Of a DNA stretch of 64,000 nucleotides, positions 40,404 to 51,249 are shown piece by piece; position 1 is the stretch's first letter; every line of letters begins with the position of its first letter. Source of the DNA: Isochrysis galbana. Lineage: Eukaryota; Haptophyta; Isochrysidales; Isochrysidaceae. The stretch spans positions 434,001-498,000 of the forward strand of contig CM030939.1 in assembly GCA_018136815.1 (NCBI GenBank), in the 5' to 3' direction. The translations under genes were made by a program, and so were the position numbers. The notes under the pieces are model-generated. The model was not told the DNA's origin, made no database searches, and worked only from the letters and a program-made list of their open reading frames with translations.

Positions 40404-42460
40404 GTTTCCCTTCCGTCTCGTCGCATATCGAGCCCGTGGTCATGCTCGATCCGTCATGTCCCCGCCGACGCGCGACTGGCGCGTCGAATTTTCGCCGCAA
40501 CTGAAGCTTATCATCACCCACAAACATTCTCTGGTTGACGGTGAACAATTGCAAGATTCCCAGTGGTACTCGTATCACTTCTTCGCCCGTGACGCCGATG
40601 CAATGCCTGCGGCATACTGGTATCTCAGTCCGAACGACGCGCTCACGTCTTTTGCTTCAACTTCCAATGGCTTGTGCATTCTGGCCAAATTTGTTGGGTT
40701 CATGTGCTTATCTCAAACCTCGTTTTGATGAGTCCCCCCATCAACCCCATCAACCCCATCAACAACACCAGACTCGCAACCTGGTTCCCGCTTCTTCTCC
40801 AGAACCTACAGCGTCAAACCTTTCAAAGCTCGCGACCCATAGCCAACATCCTCAACAAGAATTCGCATTTATGATGGGAGAATCCAACCTGGATGACTAT
40901 GACTCCCGCAAGTACCGTTGCCGTCCATTTGATGGCACTCCCGGCCGACCATTTGAACTTTTCTGCCGGGATTTTGGCATTTTGGCAATGCATTCTCGCG
41001 AGACTACATCGGTGATGCCGATCTCACCACTTGTATGTTGGGCCTAGATGTTGGAGGCTATCTTGAACAAGATCCCAACACTGACCGAGCAATATTCGGA
41101 GGCATACCCATGTTCCAATTCTACAACGCCGATGGGTCTATTCGGACGGCAGCAAGGCAACAACTTAATGACCACATCAAGCGCAGGAGGATCTTGTTCT
41201 CATATCTTATGGAACACATCTCCAATTCAAACATACGCGAAATGCTGACATCTCAAGCTCCTCATGATGGGGCCAAAGCGTATAAGATCCTCTATCAACA
41301 ATGTCACCAAGATGTAGATGATCTCACCTTAATGGAACATGATTATGAATGGGACTCAGTCTCTCTCCTCACGATCGGCATCAATGAGAGGATGTAACTT
41401 GAGGTTCCCTTTTTTTTAGGCCCCCGCATTGCCTTTTCTACACCTTATACAATTCTACTTCCCCCCCCCCCCAAATGTGTCCCTATATGCAAACACTTAT
41501 GGGTCCAATTGTTGCAGACGGGTCACTGCTTGTCACGGGACGAGGGAGTCGGCCGCGCGGATTAATTTCTGCGTCAAGGCCTTGCTCTCCCAAAAAGGGC
41601 TTCACATCGACGCAACCAACCACGACGGCTGGACCGGCCGTCTGAGCCTCCCCGTCCGCCGCCTTCGCCTCCGCCACCCGCCACCTCCTTTCACGCCGCC
41701 CTCCGCGCCGCCGCCCTCGCCACCGCCGCCCTCGCCCTCGCCGTCCCCCCCCGGCGCTGCCGCCCTCGCCGCCGCCGCCGTCTCTGTCTCCATCACCCAC
41801 GCCGCCTCCGTCGGCACCGCGACCATCCGAGCCTCCTAGGCCGCCCTCGCCGCCGCCGCCCGCGCCCTTACTTACCGCCGAGGGGGGGGGTATTGTTCCT
41901 TTTTTATATACATTTCACGGGGCATTTGTGAAAAAACAACCAAACCTGAGGTTGCAGCCTCTCAAATACTCCATCACCAACCTCATCGCTCACCTTCATA
42001 GCGTCTCAATGCAAAAAGACCCCCAAACAAACAAAAAACAAACGATCAACTTGTCATCAAGGATCTCTCATGTATCACCCCAGACATATCCGAGTCGTTA
42101 GCTCACAAATGCCAAGAAGAGATAGCTGCACCTCCTTCACAACGCAAATACTGGACAAACAACGAAAGGGATGCTATCAAACTATCAAACTCGCAGCTGG
42201 CGACCTACAACCATTATGGAGAATCAAATTCACCCAAGGGGCTATATCGATTCCGAAGGAGGGAGGTAGGCGCGCAACAGGTGGCGGGGTCCGTCCTGAC
42301 GCATCGTACTCGAAAGACACAGCGTTATCGGCAAAAACGGACCTACCAGCTCATCCTCCTCAACCGCCGAGGGCCGTTCTAACATCTGGCCAGGCATTAA
42401 AAGCGGCTAGATGCTATCGTTGTCAAGGGTCCGGGCATCAAGCGAACGTGTGCCCCCTCG
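40404..42460 (+). pseudogene. Copia-type retrotransposon gag, frameshifted and interrupted
   Basis: The frame starts with a leader shared with 19220-19170 (HIEPVVMLDPS), then RDWRVEFSPQ and WYSYHFFARDADAM. The gag core follows with frameshifts: YRCRPFDGTPGRPFELFCRD, LTTCMLGLDVGG, then RRRILFSYLMEHISNSNIRE and QAPHDGAKAYKILYQQC to a stop at 41397. This fits the Copia-type (UBN2-like) capsid region. A Pro/Ala-rich GC segment occupies 41590-41860. At about 42412-42456 a CCHC zinc knuckle appears (CYRCQGSGHQANVC). No protease, integrase or polymerase follows, so the copy is defective. Confidence 0.7.
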
Positions 42461-42530
42461 CTCTCCTCGTCCTCGTCCTCGTGGTCCTTGTCCTCGTGGC
42501 GCTGCATGCTGACCTGTGCTAAGTTGTCTC

Positions 42531-42660
42531 ATAGGTACCTACGGAGGTATTATGCCATAGGTATAGGTAGGGTCAATACCTATGTACCTCCGTAGTACAT
42601 AGGTAGTCACCTTATTGTAGGTATGCCAGACCAATCACCATAGGTACTATGATGTTGAAT
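42531..42660. repeat. Palindromic ATAGGTA-rich repeat (MITE-like)
   Basis: TACCTACGGAGGTAT at 42536-42550 pairs with TACCTCCGTAGTA at about 42585-42597, and ATAGGTA words recur in both orientations through 42660. The stretch could form an imperfect hairpin. No TSD was recognised. Confidence 0.5.
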
Positions 42661-43163
42661 GCTGAATTTCGCGCCGCGGCGCGCGCGCACCGTCACCCGG
42701 GCCCCGACTGTATACCTACCGCGCATGCCCACAGCTTCATCCACACCACCACCACTACCAACACGCACTACTGGAGGACTCACGATAGGAATGCTAGGAG
42801 TACGCAAGTCCATCCATCATGACGCCATGATGTCGCAGTAGCGTGTGTCTACTCTTTTTTAACACAACCATCCCACAACTTGGTACGGTTCACGGTCTTC
42901 TCACCTACTAATTGATTTTCTGGAGGCCAAGGGTGGCTACAAGTAGTGCGCACTGCGAGTGAGGCCCGAGATCCCAGGCGAGCCATCGCTGGGGCTTACC
43001 TGCATGTGCCTCCTGAGTTTGCTGCAGCTGCTCATGCCTGTGGCGAGGGTGGAGACCGCTGTCATTGACCACACCGGAAAGGCGTTCTGGGGGCGGAGTT
43101 GCCACCAGCTCCGTAGACGCGCGAGGTCGCGCGAGGTCCGATCCGGGTGGGCGGCTAGACCAC
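42661..43163. other. 3' flank of the Tic110 gene
   Basis: No gene is supported; frames here mirror composition. The 3' UTR of the gene ending at 43164 is expected at its upper edge. Confidence 0.35.
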
Positions 43164-46100
43164 CTACTCCTCCTTGGCCAACCCCACGACGGTCTTGAGA
43201 AGGTTGAGGTCGGCCTGCCTGTCGGCATCGTCGGCACCGTCGGCCATCAGCTGCGATTGGAAGACCATATAGAGCTCACCCTTCTCCTTGTCCGAGACCA
43301 TCGGCACCTCGACGGCAGTGGGCGAGAGGTATGCGTACTTGAGAGTCCGCTTTAGCGCATTGACCGTCTCAACCATGGAGCCGCGGCGGAGGCAAGCCGT
43401 CGCCTGGAGCACGCCGCCCGCGCATCGCTTCGAGACGGATGCCTCGACCAGCTCGGTTGCACGCTCCTCCGAAACGTGGAATGCCTCGCATGATTCGATG
43501 AGTGCGTCAGTATTGTCGACCGTCAGTTCGCCCGTCTCGATCAGGTGCTCCATTTCGATGATGAACATCTTCTCGAGGCGCGCCTTGGGCACGGAGAGGT
43601 CGTTGCTTAAGTCGACGTCGAACAGTTCGGCGGCGGCTACGCATTTGCGGATCTCCTTGGGGTTTAGATTAGAAGAATCGAACATGGCTTCGATGAGCGT
43701 GGCGACGCGTGTGAGCTTCATCTCGCGAACGAGCTCGTCACATCGCTTCCGTGGCAGGTCGAGCGTCTCGCGGATCGTGTCGAGGAAGGCGAGCTCGGCG
43801 GGGCCGATGTCGCCGCCATCCATAAGCACGCGGCCGAGATAACGCCGGTAGATAGTGGCGCCTAGCTCATTGTGCACTGTGCGGATTATGTCGTTCTCTA
43901 GGCCGAGTACTAATGAGAGCCGTTTGAGGTTGCCGAAGAGGAGCGCGTTTTTGTCCTGGTCCGAGCCCTGGAAGGCCTCGACGAGGTACTCGCGGTAAAG
44001 GTCGGCGAGCTGGCGGCTCTCGAAGCGGCCCTTAAGCGATGTGCCCACTGTGTACACATCCGTCTCGACCATCGTCTTGTTGCCGTCAGCGAGCTCCTCC
44101 TCGACCATCTGCGGCACAAGAACGCGGGCGTTCACGCAAAAGTTGACAAGTTCAAGTGCACGCATGGCAACAGAGGCCTCATCAGCGATGTCGATCTGTG
44201 GATCCTTCTCGTTGGTCGCCGACTTCTCAAGCGCCTCGAGAGCCTTCTTGCCAAAGTGCACCATCTTGGCCTGCGCCTCTTCGGCGAACAGCTCCTCCGC
44301 CACCTCATTGGAGAGCACGAGCCGTTGACGAAGCTTGACGAGACCCTCCCAGTACTCGTCGGGTACCTTGCCGTCGGTCTCGAAGACCTCGCGCACCGAC
44401 TTGCGGTAGGCGGGCGAGCAGAATTCTTTGTGCACCGCGAAGACCTGACTGATGGAGAGGCCGAGGAACTCGCGCAACTGGTTGAGCTCGGTCGATTGGT
44501 CCTCTGAGAGGATGGCGCCTTCAGGCGTCATGACGCCAAGCTTACGCGAGTACGCCTCGACCGCGATGCCGGCGGCGACCGACTCGGGGAGCGCGAGGTC
44601 GCGGCGCGAGTCCTCGAGCTTCTTCTGTGCCTCGGCCGAGAGTGCGCCACTGACCGCATCCTCTATCGCACGGCGCAGCATTGGGCCAGCCGCCGCCTCG
44701 TATACTCGCGCAGCGGACACCTTGGAGAGGCCGAAGATGTGGCGCAGTGCGGCGAGTTTTGTCTCATCAGCTTCGTCGACCTTCATGTCGTTGAGGCAGG
44801 TGAGTAGCTGGAGGCGGTAGAGTGACAAGACGTCGGCATCACGCAGCGCGAATACGCCAACGTCTGCGTATACATTAGCGTCAGCCGTCAGCGCCCCCGT
44901 CTTCTCGCAGAAGGAGACCACCTCATCAACGATCGCTAACGCCTGTTCACTGTTTTGCACACGGAGCGACTGCGCCGCACCAGAGAGCATGTCGGCCGCC
45001 TTGGCACGCATCACCTTGCGTTCGAGCGCAGCGGTGGTCTCGGTGCCTAGCGCCAATTCCTGCTGACGTGCCACAAGCGTGCGCCTGACGGTCGCTGCCA
45101 CTTCTGCGGCTTCGGCCGCTGGCGTGGCCTGAAGCTGCACGAGGCTCTCAGTGATGGCTGATTCGTAGAGCGGCTGTGTCAGCTTGGCGAGCTCGGCAGC
45201 GGTGGTCTCGTCGGACAAGCCGAGGAGGTCGGCGGCGGCCGCGAGGCGGGCGGCATCCTCGGCCGAGAGCGCGGCTGCGGTGCCCACCTCCGGCTGGAGG
45301 AGTTCACGCGCAAGCCGCGAGTAGACCTCAGCGTGCAACCGGTCAGCGGTTGCTGTCGAGACGCCGAGTGAAGCACGCACCGAGCTGAGCTGCTCGGGCG
45401 TGGCGGGCAAGTCGTTGAGGACGGCAGAAGAGAGTGTCTTCTCATAGAAAGGGAGGGCGCATGACTCGGCGCGCTCGACCCACTCCTCTGCCGATAGGCC
45501 GAAGAGCCTTTGCGCGCGCATCGCCTCATAGCGGTAGCCCTCTGCCGACTCGTCGACCGAGATGAGTCGCTCAGCGAGGAAGATGTATTTGGTCAGGATG
45601 CGCTTCGAATCTGAGGGCTCGGTGTCCTCGAGGTAGGCACGGTGGCGCGAATAGAGCGCACGGCCGGCCGCGTAGACCTGCGTGCCCACTGCCGCGGGCG
45701 ACAGGCGCAGCAGCCGCTTGAGGCTGAGCAATTCGGAGAGCTCTGAGGTGAGAATCTGAGGCTCCTCAAGGCATGCGCTGAGGTAGACAAGGAATAGCTC
45801 GGCGAGTTGCTTGTTGAAGCGAGAGCGTGAGACACCGTACTGCTCAGCAAGTGATTCAATCTCTTCCGGCGTGACCGAACCCAAACCGCGGGCGAGCAGC
45901 GCCGCAGCAGCCGTGACCGCAGTCTCTCTCCTCTCCTCTGCAAGCCTTTTCCTCGCAAGCATCCCGAGTGCTCCTGCCCCGACCCCGCCGATCGCGTTCA
46001 CCACGAGGCGGCTCGAGGGCGTGACGACGTATCCAACGGCTGCTGCCGCTGCAACGAGCCCGGCCAATCCGCCCTGCGCCGCCGAAGGGCCCACATCCTT

Positions 46101-46247
46101 GATCTTCTGCCGAACGATTGGCTGAGACGAGACGTATGTTGAGTAGACCTCAGTCGCGGCAGCCATGTGGGGGGCGTAGACGCGCGGCGGAGCGTGTGGG
46201 ACAAGGGGGAGCAGAGCCAGCAGCGGCGCCAGCGCGAAGAAAAGCAT
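43164..46247 (-). CDS. tic110: Tic110-like plastid inner-envelope import protein
   Basis: A single exon encodes 1027 aa from the ATG at 46247. This start begins with a clean signal peptide (MLFFALAPLLALLPLVPHA), preferred over the ATG 41 codons upstream, which would bury it. Two closely spaced hydrophobic segments follow (GGLAGLVAAAAAVGYVV and LVVNAIGGVGAGALGML), as at the amino end of Tic110. Then comes VTPEEIESLAEQYGVSRSRF and about 900 residues of Ala/Glu/Leu-rich helical repeats with recurring LGLS / YRRYL elements. Length and layout match Tic110 of plants and red-lineage algae (about 1000 aa). Tic110 acts on the stromal side of the inner envelope as a scaffold or channel for preprotein import and chaperone recruitment. 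The leader suggests first passage through the ER, as in algae with secondary plastids. Confidence 0.88.
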   Translation of the reverse strand: MLFFALAPLLALLPLVPHAPPRVYAPHMAAATEVYSTYVSSQPIVRQKIKDVGPSAAQGGLAGLVAAAAAVGYVVTPSSRLVVNAIGGVGAGALGMLARKRLAEERRETAVTAAAALLARGLGSVTPEEIESLAEQYGVSRSRFNKQLAELFLVYLSACLEEPQILTSELSELLSLKRLLRLSPAAVGTQVYAAGRALYSRHRAYLEDTEPSDSKRILTKYIFLAERLISVDESAEGYRYEAMRAQRLFGLSAEEWVERAESCALPFYEKTLSSAVLNDLPATPEQLSSVRASLGVSTATADRLHAEVYSRLARELLQPEVGTAAALSAEDAARLAAAADLLGLSDETTAAELAKLTQPLYESAITESLVQLQATPAAEAAEVAATVRRTLVARQQELALGTETTAALERKVMRAKAADMLSGAAQSLRVQNSEQALAIVDEVVSFCEKTGALTADANVYADVGVFALRDADVLSLYRLQLLTCLNDMKVDEADETKLAALRHIFGLSKVSAARVYEAAAGPMLRRAIEDAVSGALSAEAQKKLEDSRRDLALPESVAAGIAVEAYSRKLGVMTPEGAILSEDQSTELNQLREFLGLSISQVFAVHKEFCSPAYRKSVREVFETDGKVPDEYWEGLVKLRQRLVLSNEVAEELFAEEAQAKMVHFGKKALEALEKSATNEKDPQIDIADEASVAMRALELVNFCVNARVLVPQMVEEELADGNKTMVETDVYTVGTSLKGRFESRQLADLYREYLVEAFQGSDQDKNALLFGNLKRLSLVLGLENDIIRTVHNELGATIYRRYLGRVLMDGGDIGPAELAFLDTIRETLDLPRKRCDELVREMKLTRVATLIEAMFDSSNLNPKEIRKCVAAAELFDVDLSNDLSVPKARLEKMFIIEMEHLIETGELTVDNTDALIESCEAFHVSEERATELVEASVSKRCAGGVLQATACLRRGSMVETVNALKRTLKYAYLSPTAVEVPMVSDKEKGELYMVFQSQLMADGADDADRQADLNLLKTVVGLAKEE

Positions 46248-46895
46248 GGAGGGAGAGACGGGGGGCGGAAGGGGGAAGGGAAAGAGGTGGGGTGAGCGGC
46301 GAGGGACGAACGCCGCGTGGACCCGCGCGGAAGGGGGGTGCGGCCGGGGGAGCGGAGATCGGGCGAGCAAGATTACTTTGAGACCGGCGCGGCGATACAG
46401 GAGGGAGCCCTCAGTCTGTTTTCTTTTTCCCCTTCATCACACCTGGTTATATCCGGTTTTCGATCAGAGATCAGGATCAGAGCGACGACGCCCTACATGG
46501 TACATGGGAGACAAGTATTCACCATATTTGGACGGCAACTTGCTCTTATAATAATAATATAACTGAGCATTAGTACCAAGGTGGCGTTCCGTCGAAAGAG
46601 GGCCAGCACATGAACATGAATGAACATGAACGTTTTATTTTCACATATCTATGAAGTAAATGTTATCAACCTACTCTTAGAGTAGGGGTCATGGGGGGGT
46701 GCCTCGCGCCCCTCCCCTCAGGCACTAACGCCCCTCCGGGAGGGCCTGTCAGTCACCCTCAAGCCAGGCCTTTTGGCATGTGCTGTGAGCACTCAACACA
46801 CCCAGCCAGACCCAGACCTTCCCCTTCCCAGACCGCGCAACGCAACTCGCACTCCCTCGCCCAGACCCACACCAAATCGTACTGAACCACCCCAC
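46248..46895. promoter_or_regulatory. Upstream region of Tic110 with repeat ends
   Basis: The promoter is expected at 46248-46450. At 46545-46600 TAATAATATAACTGAGCATT is followed by a diverged TIR-like word (GGCGTTCCGTCGAAAGAGGG). No further gene. Confidence 0.4.
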
Positions 46896-47120
46896 TGTTG
46901 CGGGTAAAGGGGGGGGGCCTTGTACACTCCCCCCTCGTATGTTCCGTTTCTAGGTTTTCCCGCGCGACTCCCTCTCCGTCGCCGCGCCCTAGTTCCCTTC
47001 TCCCCCGCATCGTCCCGAATCGGTCCGTCTCCCGTCTCCCCTCTCCTCTCCTCTCCCGGTTCCCCCCGCGGAAGCCCTCTCCCCCCTCTCCCTCCCCGTC
47101 TCTCCCGCCCGAGAGCTTCC

Positions 47121-47330
47121 AACTATCAATAAAACTGATAGGGTCATGGGGGCCGCTTTCCCCCCCCTCCTCCATCGCAGACACCCTCTGGGTGGGCCTG
47201 CACAATCATCCCGAGCCCCTGGCTGCTGGCAGGGGCTGAGCTGACATCATTCCTGCCCAGACTACCGCCAAGCGCGCGCCGCGCGCCGCACGCATTCGCC
47301 TGCTGCACATGTTCCCCATCGTACTGACCC
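47121..47330 (+). mobile_element. Hairpin-started element 5' fragment
   Basis: AACTATCAATAAAACTGATAG (47121-47141) is followed by GGTCATGGGG, the same grammar as 11527-11554. The upstream 46895-46930 GGGTAAAGG word matches 1925-1940. The 3' end is unclear. Confidence 0.5.
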
Positions 47331-47499
47331 ACCCCTTCTCCACTGAGTCACAGAGCATCCGAGCCGCCAGGAAGGCACCCAGGGCCAGCGGGCCAACGAG
47401 GCCAGCGAGGGAGGGGCAGGGGAGGCCAGGGGCCCAGCCCCAGCCTCCACTGCCCCCTGAGCTGGCCCTGCTGGTCCTCTGAGGGGACCCGAGGGTCCC

Positions 47500-47640
47500 C
47501 TCCGAAGGGGGCTATGGCGCGCGCGGCTTCGTCTATCTGAGTCTTCTCGTCGAGTGTGTACTCGTCCGCTAAGGGGTATTCTAGGTGTTTTGGGCCTTTT
47601 AGCCCGTCTCCCCATTTAGCGGGGTGGTGGTAGTGTCTTT
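47500..47640 (-). pseudogene. Non-LTR element ORF fragment
   Basis: The minus strand encodes PAKWGDGLKGPKHLEYPLAD and EYTLDEKTQID, homologous to PAKWGDGFKSNKRLEYPLAD at 12751-12810 and to 15120-15190. Flanking sequence is unrelated repeat. Confidence 0.6.
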
Positions 47641-48295
47641 CCTCGCCCGGTTTTGCTACTTCGGTTGTGTAGCGGGGCTGTCGAACACGCGATGACTACT
47701 GGCTCGTGGGCAGAGGGCCGTTCGATCGAGCCGGCAGCTGACGCGGCCGTGAAGGAGTCGGAGGTAGTTTCTTGCGGGAATATGTCTGAGAGGTCATGGT
47801 AGAAGTCGGGTCTGACAGCTTCTACCATCGAGTGAGAGGGACGAGAAGAGAGACGGAGGTTCGGAGGCTCACAACGCGCGGCGTTGGAGGGTAGGGCCGA
47901 GGCTAGCTAGCGAGCTAGAGGAAGAGAGAGAAGGAGAATGAGAGCTTCTTAGGTCCAAGGTAGGCACGAGGGACTACAACGCAGGGACTCAAAAAAGGTC
48001 CTTCCGTCACACAGACACACACGAACTAAACCAAACAGGGCGAAAACTAACCACACTCAGGGCGGACTGTCAAGCGTCGGCACCAAGGCAACTCATCGGC
48101 GCACAGACACGCGAAACATAGAAGTCGGAACACCGAGAGCAGACCTCGCTGTGGAGCTACCGCCGAGATACGAAGAGAAGACGGAAGACTACAACCGGTG
48201 CATGAAGAGAAGACGGAAGACAGTCATGGAACGTTTGATGACATCGAAAGAAAGTAAGAGAAGGGGTAGAATGTCGCCGACGAGACCCTGAGGCT
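47641..48295. other. Unclassified repeat-like region
   Basis: No gene is supported. GAAGAGAAGACGGAAGAC occurs twice (48171, 48205), and AGAGAGA-rich stretches are frequent. A short minus frame (RPDFYHDLSDIFPQE, about 47810-47765) faintly resembles the start of Gypsy polymerases but is too short to call. Confidence 0.35.
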
Positions 48296-48704
48296 TAAAA
48301 TAAACCACCGGTTAGAAGTAAAAGTCTGTCATCGTATGGAATACGACAGGGGCGCGGGAGTGACACGCTCCTAAGGCGGGGCGTGCGCGGTGGTGTGTCC
48401 CTCCCTATCCGCAACACTACCTCCTCTCCCCCTCCCGCTCCCCCCCTCGTTCCTTTTTCTTCGGTTTTGGGGGGTCGGCCCATGTACACTACTTTGGGCC
48501 TCGCGTTTGGGGTGGGGTGGGGCAGGCCTCTTGTGCTTCTCTGTGTTGGCTTCGGGTCAAGCTCGACCCTGTGTGGGACCCTGCTCATGCCAGAAGGCAG
48601 AGCATGGGGTTGACCGACAGGCCCCCCGGAGCAGGGGAATTGGTGCTTGAGAGGGGGGGCGCGAGGCTTCTTCCCCCTATGCTGAACTAAGTGTAAACTT
48701 AGTT
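48296..48704 (-). mobile_element. Non-LTR 3' UTR fragment and hairpin element start
   Basis: At 48440-48520 the minus strand resembles the non-LTR 3' UTR (CCGAAGAAAAAGGAACGAGG). At 48685-48704 the hairpin AACTAAGTGTAAACTTAGTT marks a minus-strand element start, here without the ATGG. Confidence 0.45.
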
Positions 48705-49385
48705 ATGAGGTGGAGGTTCAATTGCACTCGCATACTCGCATCGCGCATCGCTCGCACTCTGTAGCTGTAGTCCCCTCGCCAACGTGGCAAGGCGTTAGCG
48801 GCGGCGCGGCGCCGGCAGTTTTGTTTGTAGGACGCCAGTTTTGTTGTTGCCGCTTGCGAGCTGCTGGAGCTGATACAAGTTTCTGATATCTGATATCAGT
48901 GTAAGCTCAAAAACCCTGCGAGCTCGCGAGCTGACGCAACAACCATGGCCAAATCCGCCGTGTTCGCATAGAGCAAGGCTTTGCTCAGTAGCGTGTATCT
49001 TTCTAGCGTTCTTATAAGCACCGATTCTTCTGACTTCTGAGAATGCGGCGCCGTCGGGAAAGGGAGATGGGCGCGAGAGGGGAACTGTAAGGGCGGCGTG
49101 ATAGCATAGTAGGTAGTATCTAGATCCCCATACGTGTCAGCCCTGAATCTTCAGAAGTTTTTTTTCGACGGAACGCGACCTGATTCTCCTCTCTCCAATA
49201 GAGCCGCAGCGAGCGAGGGTACCTCGGTACCTCTTCTTTCTCTCTTCCCTCTTCTCTCACGCCATTCCAATGTCCGACCTGGCTCAATCATGATGAGGCA
49301 CAACTCTCTCGCAGACCAATGAGTACGCGGTCTCCCTCGACATGTATTTTCACTTTCAGCCTTCACCAACCATGCTACATCGGCT
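48705..49385 (+). repeat. Spacer with oligo(T) element end joined to a TIR-like word
   Basis: At 49143-49175 the sequence CCTGAATCTTCAGAAG plus T8 runs directly into CGACGGAACGCGACC. The same TIR-like word follows TTATTAT at 53806. The remainder shows no gene. Confidence 0.5.
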
Positions 49386-50492
49386 CTATGTGACGCAACA
49401 ATCCCAAAAGTACATCTTCATGGCGCTAGAAAAGGAGTGGGGAGAAATGCCACAAAAGAGGCCCTGATCGTGTGAGCGGTAGTGTGGGCAGTCGAGAAGG
49501 ATAGTCGCGTCCGCCGGTCGTTCCAAGCCACAAGTGAGACTGTTAATGAATCCGTGCCACACCTTGCATGATGCCAGGTGCTTTTGCATTGTAGCAGCGA
49601 CACACTTCAGCTGCTTGGCATTGGCGTGTAGGATAGCGCACTGCCGCTCGCATCGGTGCACGGTGGCGTTCGCATAGCCAAATTGGGGCGATAGCTGCCT
49701 GTTCCACTCGCAGCCCAGTTGGTAGAAGAGCGCGGGCCACATGGCTTCCATGTGAGTGTACAACGTCTGGTCGCCTAAGTAGCCAATCCTCTTGGCGGAC
49801 TTGCCGCGGCCAAAGTAGTCGAGCGCCGCGTTGTAGTCGTCGGAGGCGCGCATGCGTGTCAAGTCCAACAGCTGGACACCGCCGTTTTTGCCACGCTCCG
49901 TCCAGCCGCTACTTTTTTCGTACAAGTTACTCTGCTCTCGGCCGAGGGCGAGAACGGTCAAGGGACCAAAGTCGCGGAAGACACTCCATAGCTGCGATAA
50001 TGGTTTGAGAACGACAACGTCTGTGTCCAGCAACAGAATTCGATCGATGCTGGCCGGGAGCATAAGGTGGAGAAGTGGCTTCCAAACGTAGTGGCGCCCC
50101 GGCCCGTGGCATAGACGCGCAAGGTTCGAGTAAAGGCATTGCGCGAGTGTGGAGCGGTTGCCACCGCCCGGGTTCATCACGCCACTCCTAAAGTGCCAGA
50201 GGTTGTGCAGCACGAATCCGGGCGGAAGTTTGGGCCCAGGGTCGTAGAAGAGGAGTGCGTGTGGGACGATGGAGGTGCGCGTGTCCTCGACGTGTCTAGC
50301 CAGTCGGAGGAGCGTCTCGTGCTCATCAAGCCGGGCATGCGGGCGCGTATCAAAGAAGCCGACATGGATCGCGTCCGGTGGCCACGGAAACGCGCCACGC
50401 GGCGCTAGCTCAACCAGACTGGGCCAGGGCGCAGCGGACGGCTGGTCGACGCAGCCAGCCGCTGGAGTCACGGGCAAGCGCGGCGTAGGCAT
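49386..50492 (-). CDS. GT8-like glycosyltransferase
   Basis: Single exon, 368 aa from the ATG at 50492, though the frame is open further upstream and the true start may lie there. The nucleotide-sugar/metal motif is RILLLDTDVVVLKPLSQLW (DTD as DxD). Downstream are NGGVQLLDLTRM, GYLGDQTLYTHM and LGCEWNRQL, in the order found in GT8 enzymes and the LARGE/xyloside-xylosyltransferase type. Many cysteines in the C-terminal third (CERQC, CVAATM, CKVWHG, CPHYRSHDQGLFC) suggest a disulfide-bonded Golgi-lumen domain. No signal anchor is visible from this start. A retaining glycosyltransferase of the secretory pathway is the best call; donor and acceptor are unknown. Confidence 0.75.
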   Translation of the reverse strand: MPTPRLPVTPAAGCVDQPSAAPWPSLVELAPRGAFPWPPDAIHVGFFDTRPHARLDEHETLLRLARHVEDTRTSIVPHALLFYDPGPKLPPGFVLHNLWHFRSGVMNPGGGNRSTLAQCLYSNLARLCHGPGRHYVWKPLLHLMLPASIDRILLLDTDVVVLKPLSQLWSVFRDFGPLTVLALGREQSNLYEKSSGWTERGKNGGVQLLDLTRMRASDDYNAALDYFGRGKSAKRIGYLGDQTLYTHMEAMWPALFYQLGCEWNRQLSPQFGYANATVHRCERQCAILHANAKQLKCVAATMQKHLASCKVWHGFINSLTCGLERPADATILLDCPHYRSHDQGLFCGISPHSFSSAMKMYFWDCCVT

Positions 50493-50724
50493 GCCGGTCG
50501 GCGGGCCGCCTCGTCTGGCTCGAGGGATGAGAGGATAGGCGGCGGCGCCTGGGGCGGTGGGGCGGCGGCGGGGGGAGCGAGCCCGGAGTGCGATAGCTCT
50601 TTTCAGTGACTTTTCTTGTATGACCAGCGGGCTTTAGTTTGCGCTAGTGAACGGCAACGGAGCAGCAAGGGGGCGCGCATGGACTGGAGGAAAGAAGGAG
50701 AAAACAAAACTCCCCCCAGGGAGT
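50493..50724. other. Upstream flank of the glycosyltransferase gene
   Basis: No separate gene is supported; missing 5' coding sequence and the promoter may be here. Confidence 0.3.
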
Positions 50725-50880
50725 CGCCAGCCGCCGCTTGCGCAAGGCTTGCGGGGCGTTTTTCCGGGTTGCTTTAATCGCATCTTTGGTGATGTCTGAG
50801 ACTGTGATCGCGTCTAGCGCGATCTTTCCTTTTCGTATGGCGTACTCATCCGCCAACGGCCAACGGGTATTTGTCAGCAC
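50725..50880 (-). pseudogene. Divergent non-LTR ORF fragment
   Basis: The minus strand reads TRWPLADEYAIRKGKIALDA and ITVSDITKDAIKATRKNAPQ, ending KRRLATP. It is a distant relative of LEYPLADEYTLDG...KRRRLTGP at 12781-12910, so a second subfamily of the element exists. It abuts repeat B. Confidence 0.55.
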
Positions 50881-51249
50881 ATTCGCGAGCCTCTGCAGGC
50901 TATTTCGCTATTTTCCGCTCTACCGTTATAACCGCGATGGTCAATCATCAATCTTCGTTCTTATGTCTATCTATACGTCTACGACGTCTCCACGCTTCTA
51001 TCAATCACTACACTTCATTCAATGTTGGTCTACTATTATATCCATGTGGCCAAGCAGCTTCTATACAGGCTTCTTTCTACTCGGAATATGAATATGCTCT
51101 AGCTCTGGACCACCCAGGCATGGAGATCAAGGGAGTAGTAAGCACGTGTCGATGAAGACCAAGGAAGTAGCGAGCATCTTGCTTGCTAAAGTACACCCTC
51201 AAGAACCTCAAGCGTCTAGACTCTGTAAGTCTATCTAACACCTCTGTAT
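50876..51249 (+). repeat. Dispersed repeat B, 5' part of a split copy
   Basis: Matches 39428-39800 closely and continues at 52168 after an insertion. Confidence 0.7.

Noticed and set aside
47616..47828. Gypsy-type polymerase start (RPDFYHDLSDIF)
   Set aside because: The similarity covers about a dozen residues and nothing downstream supports a polymerase.
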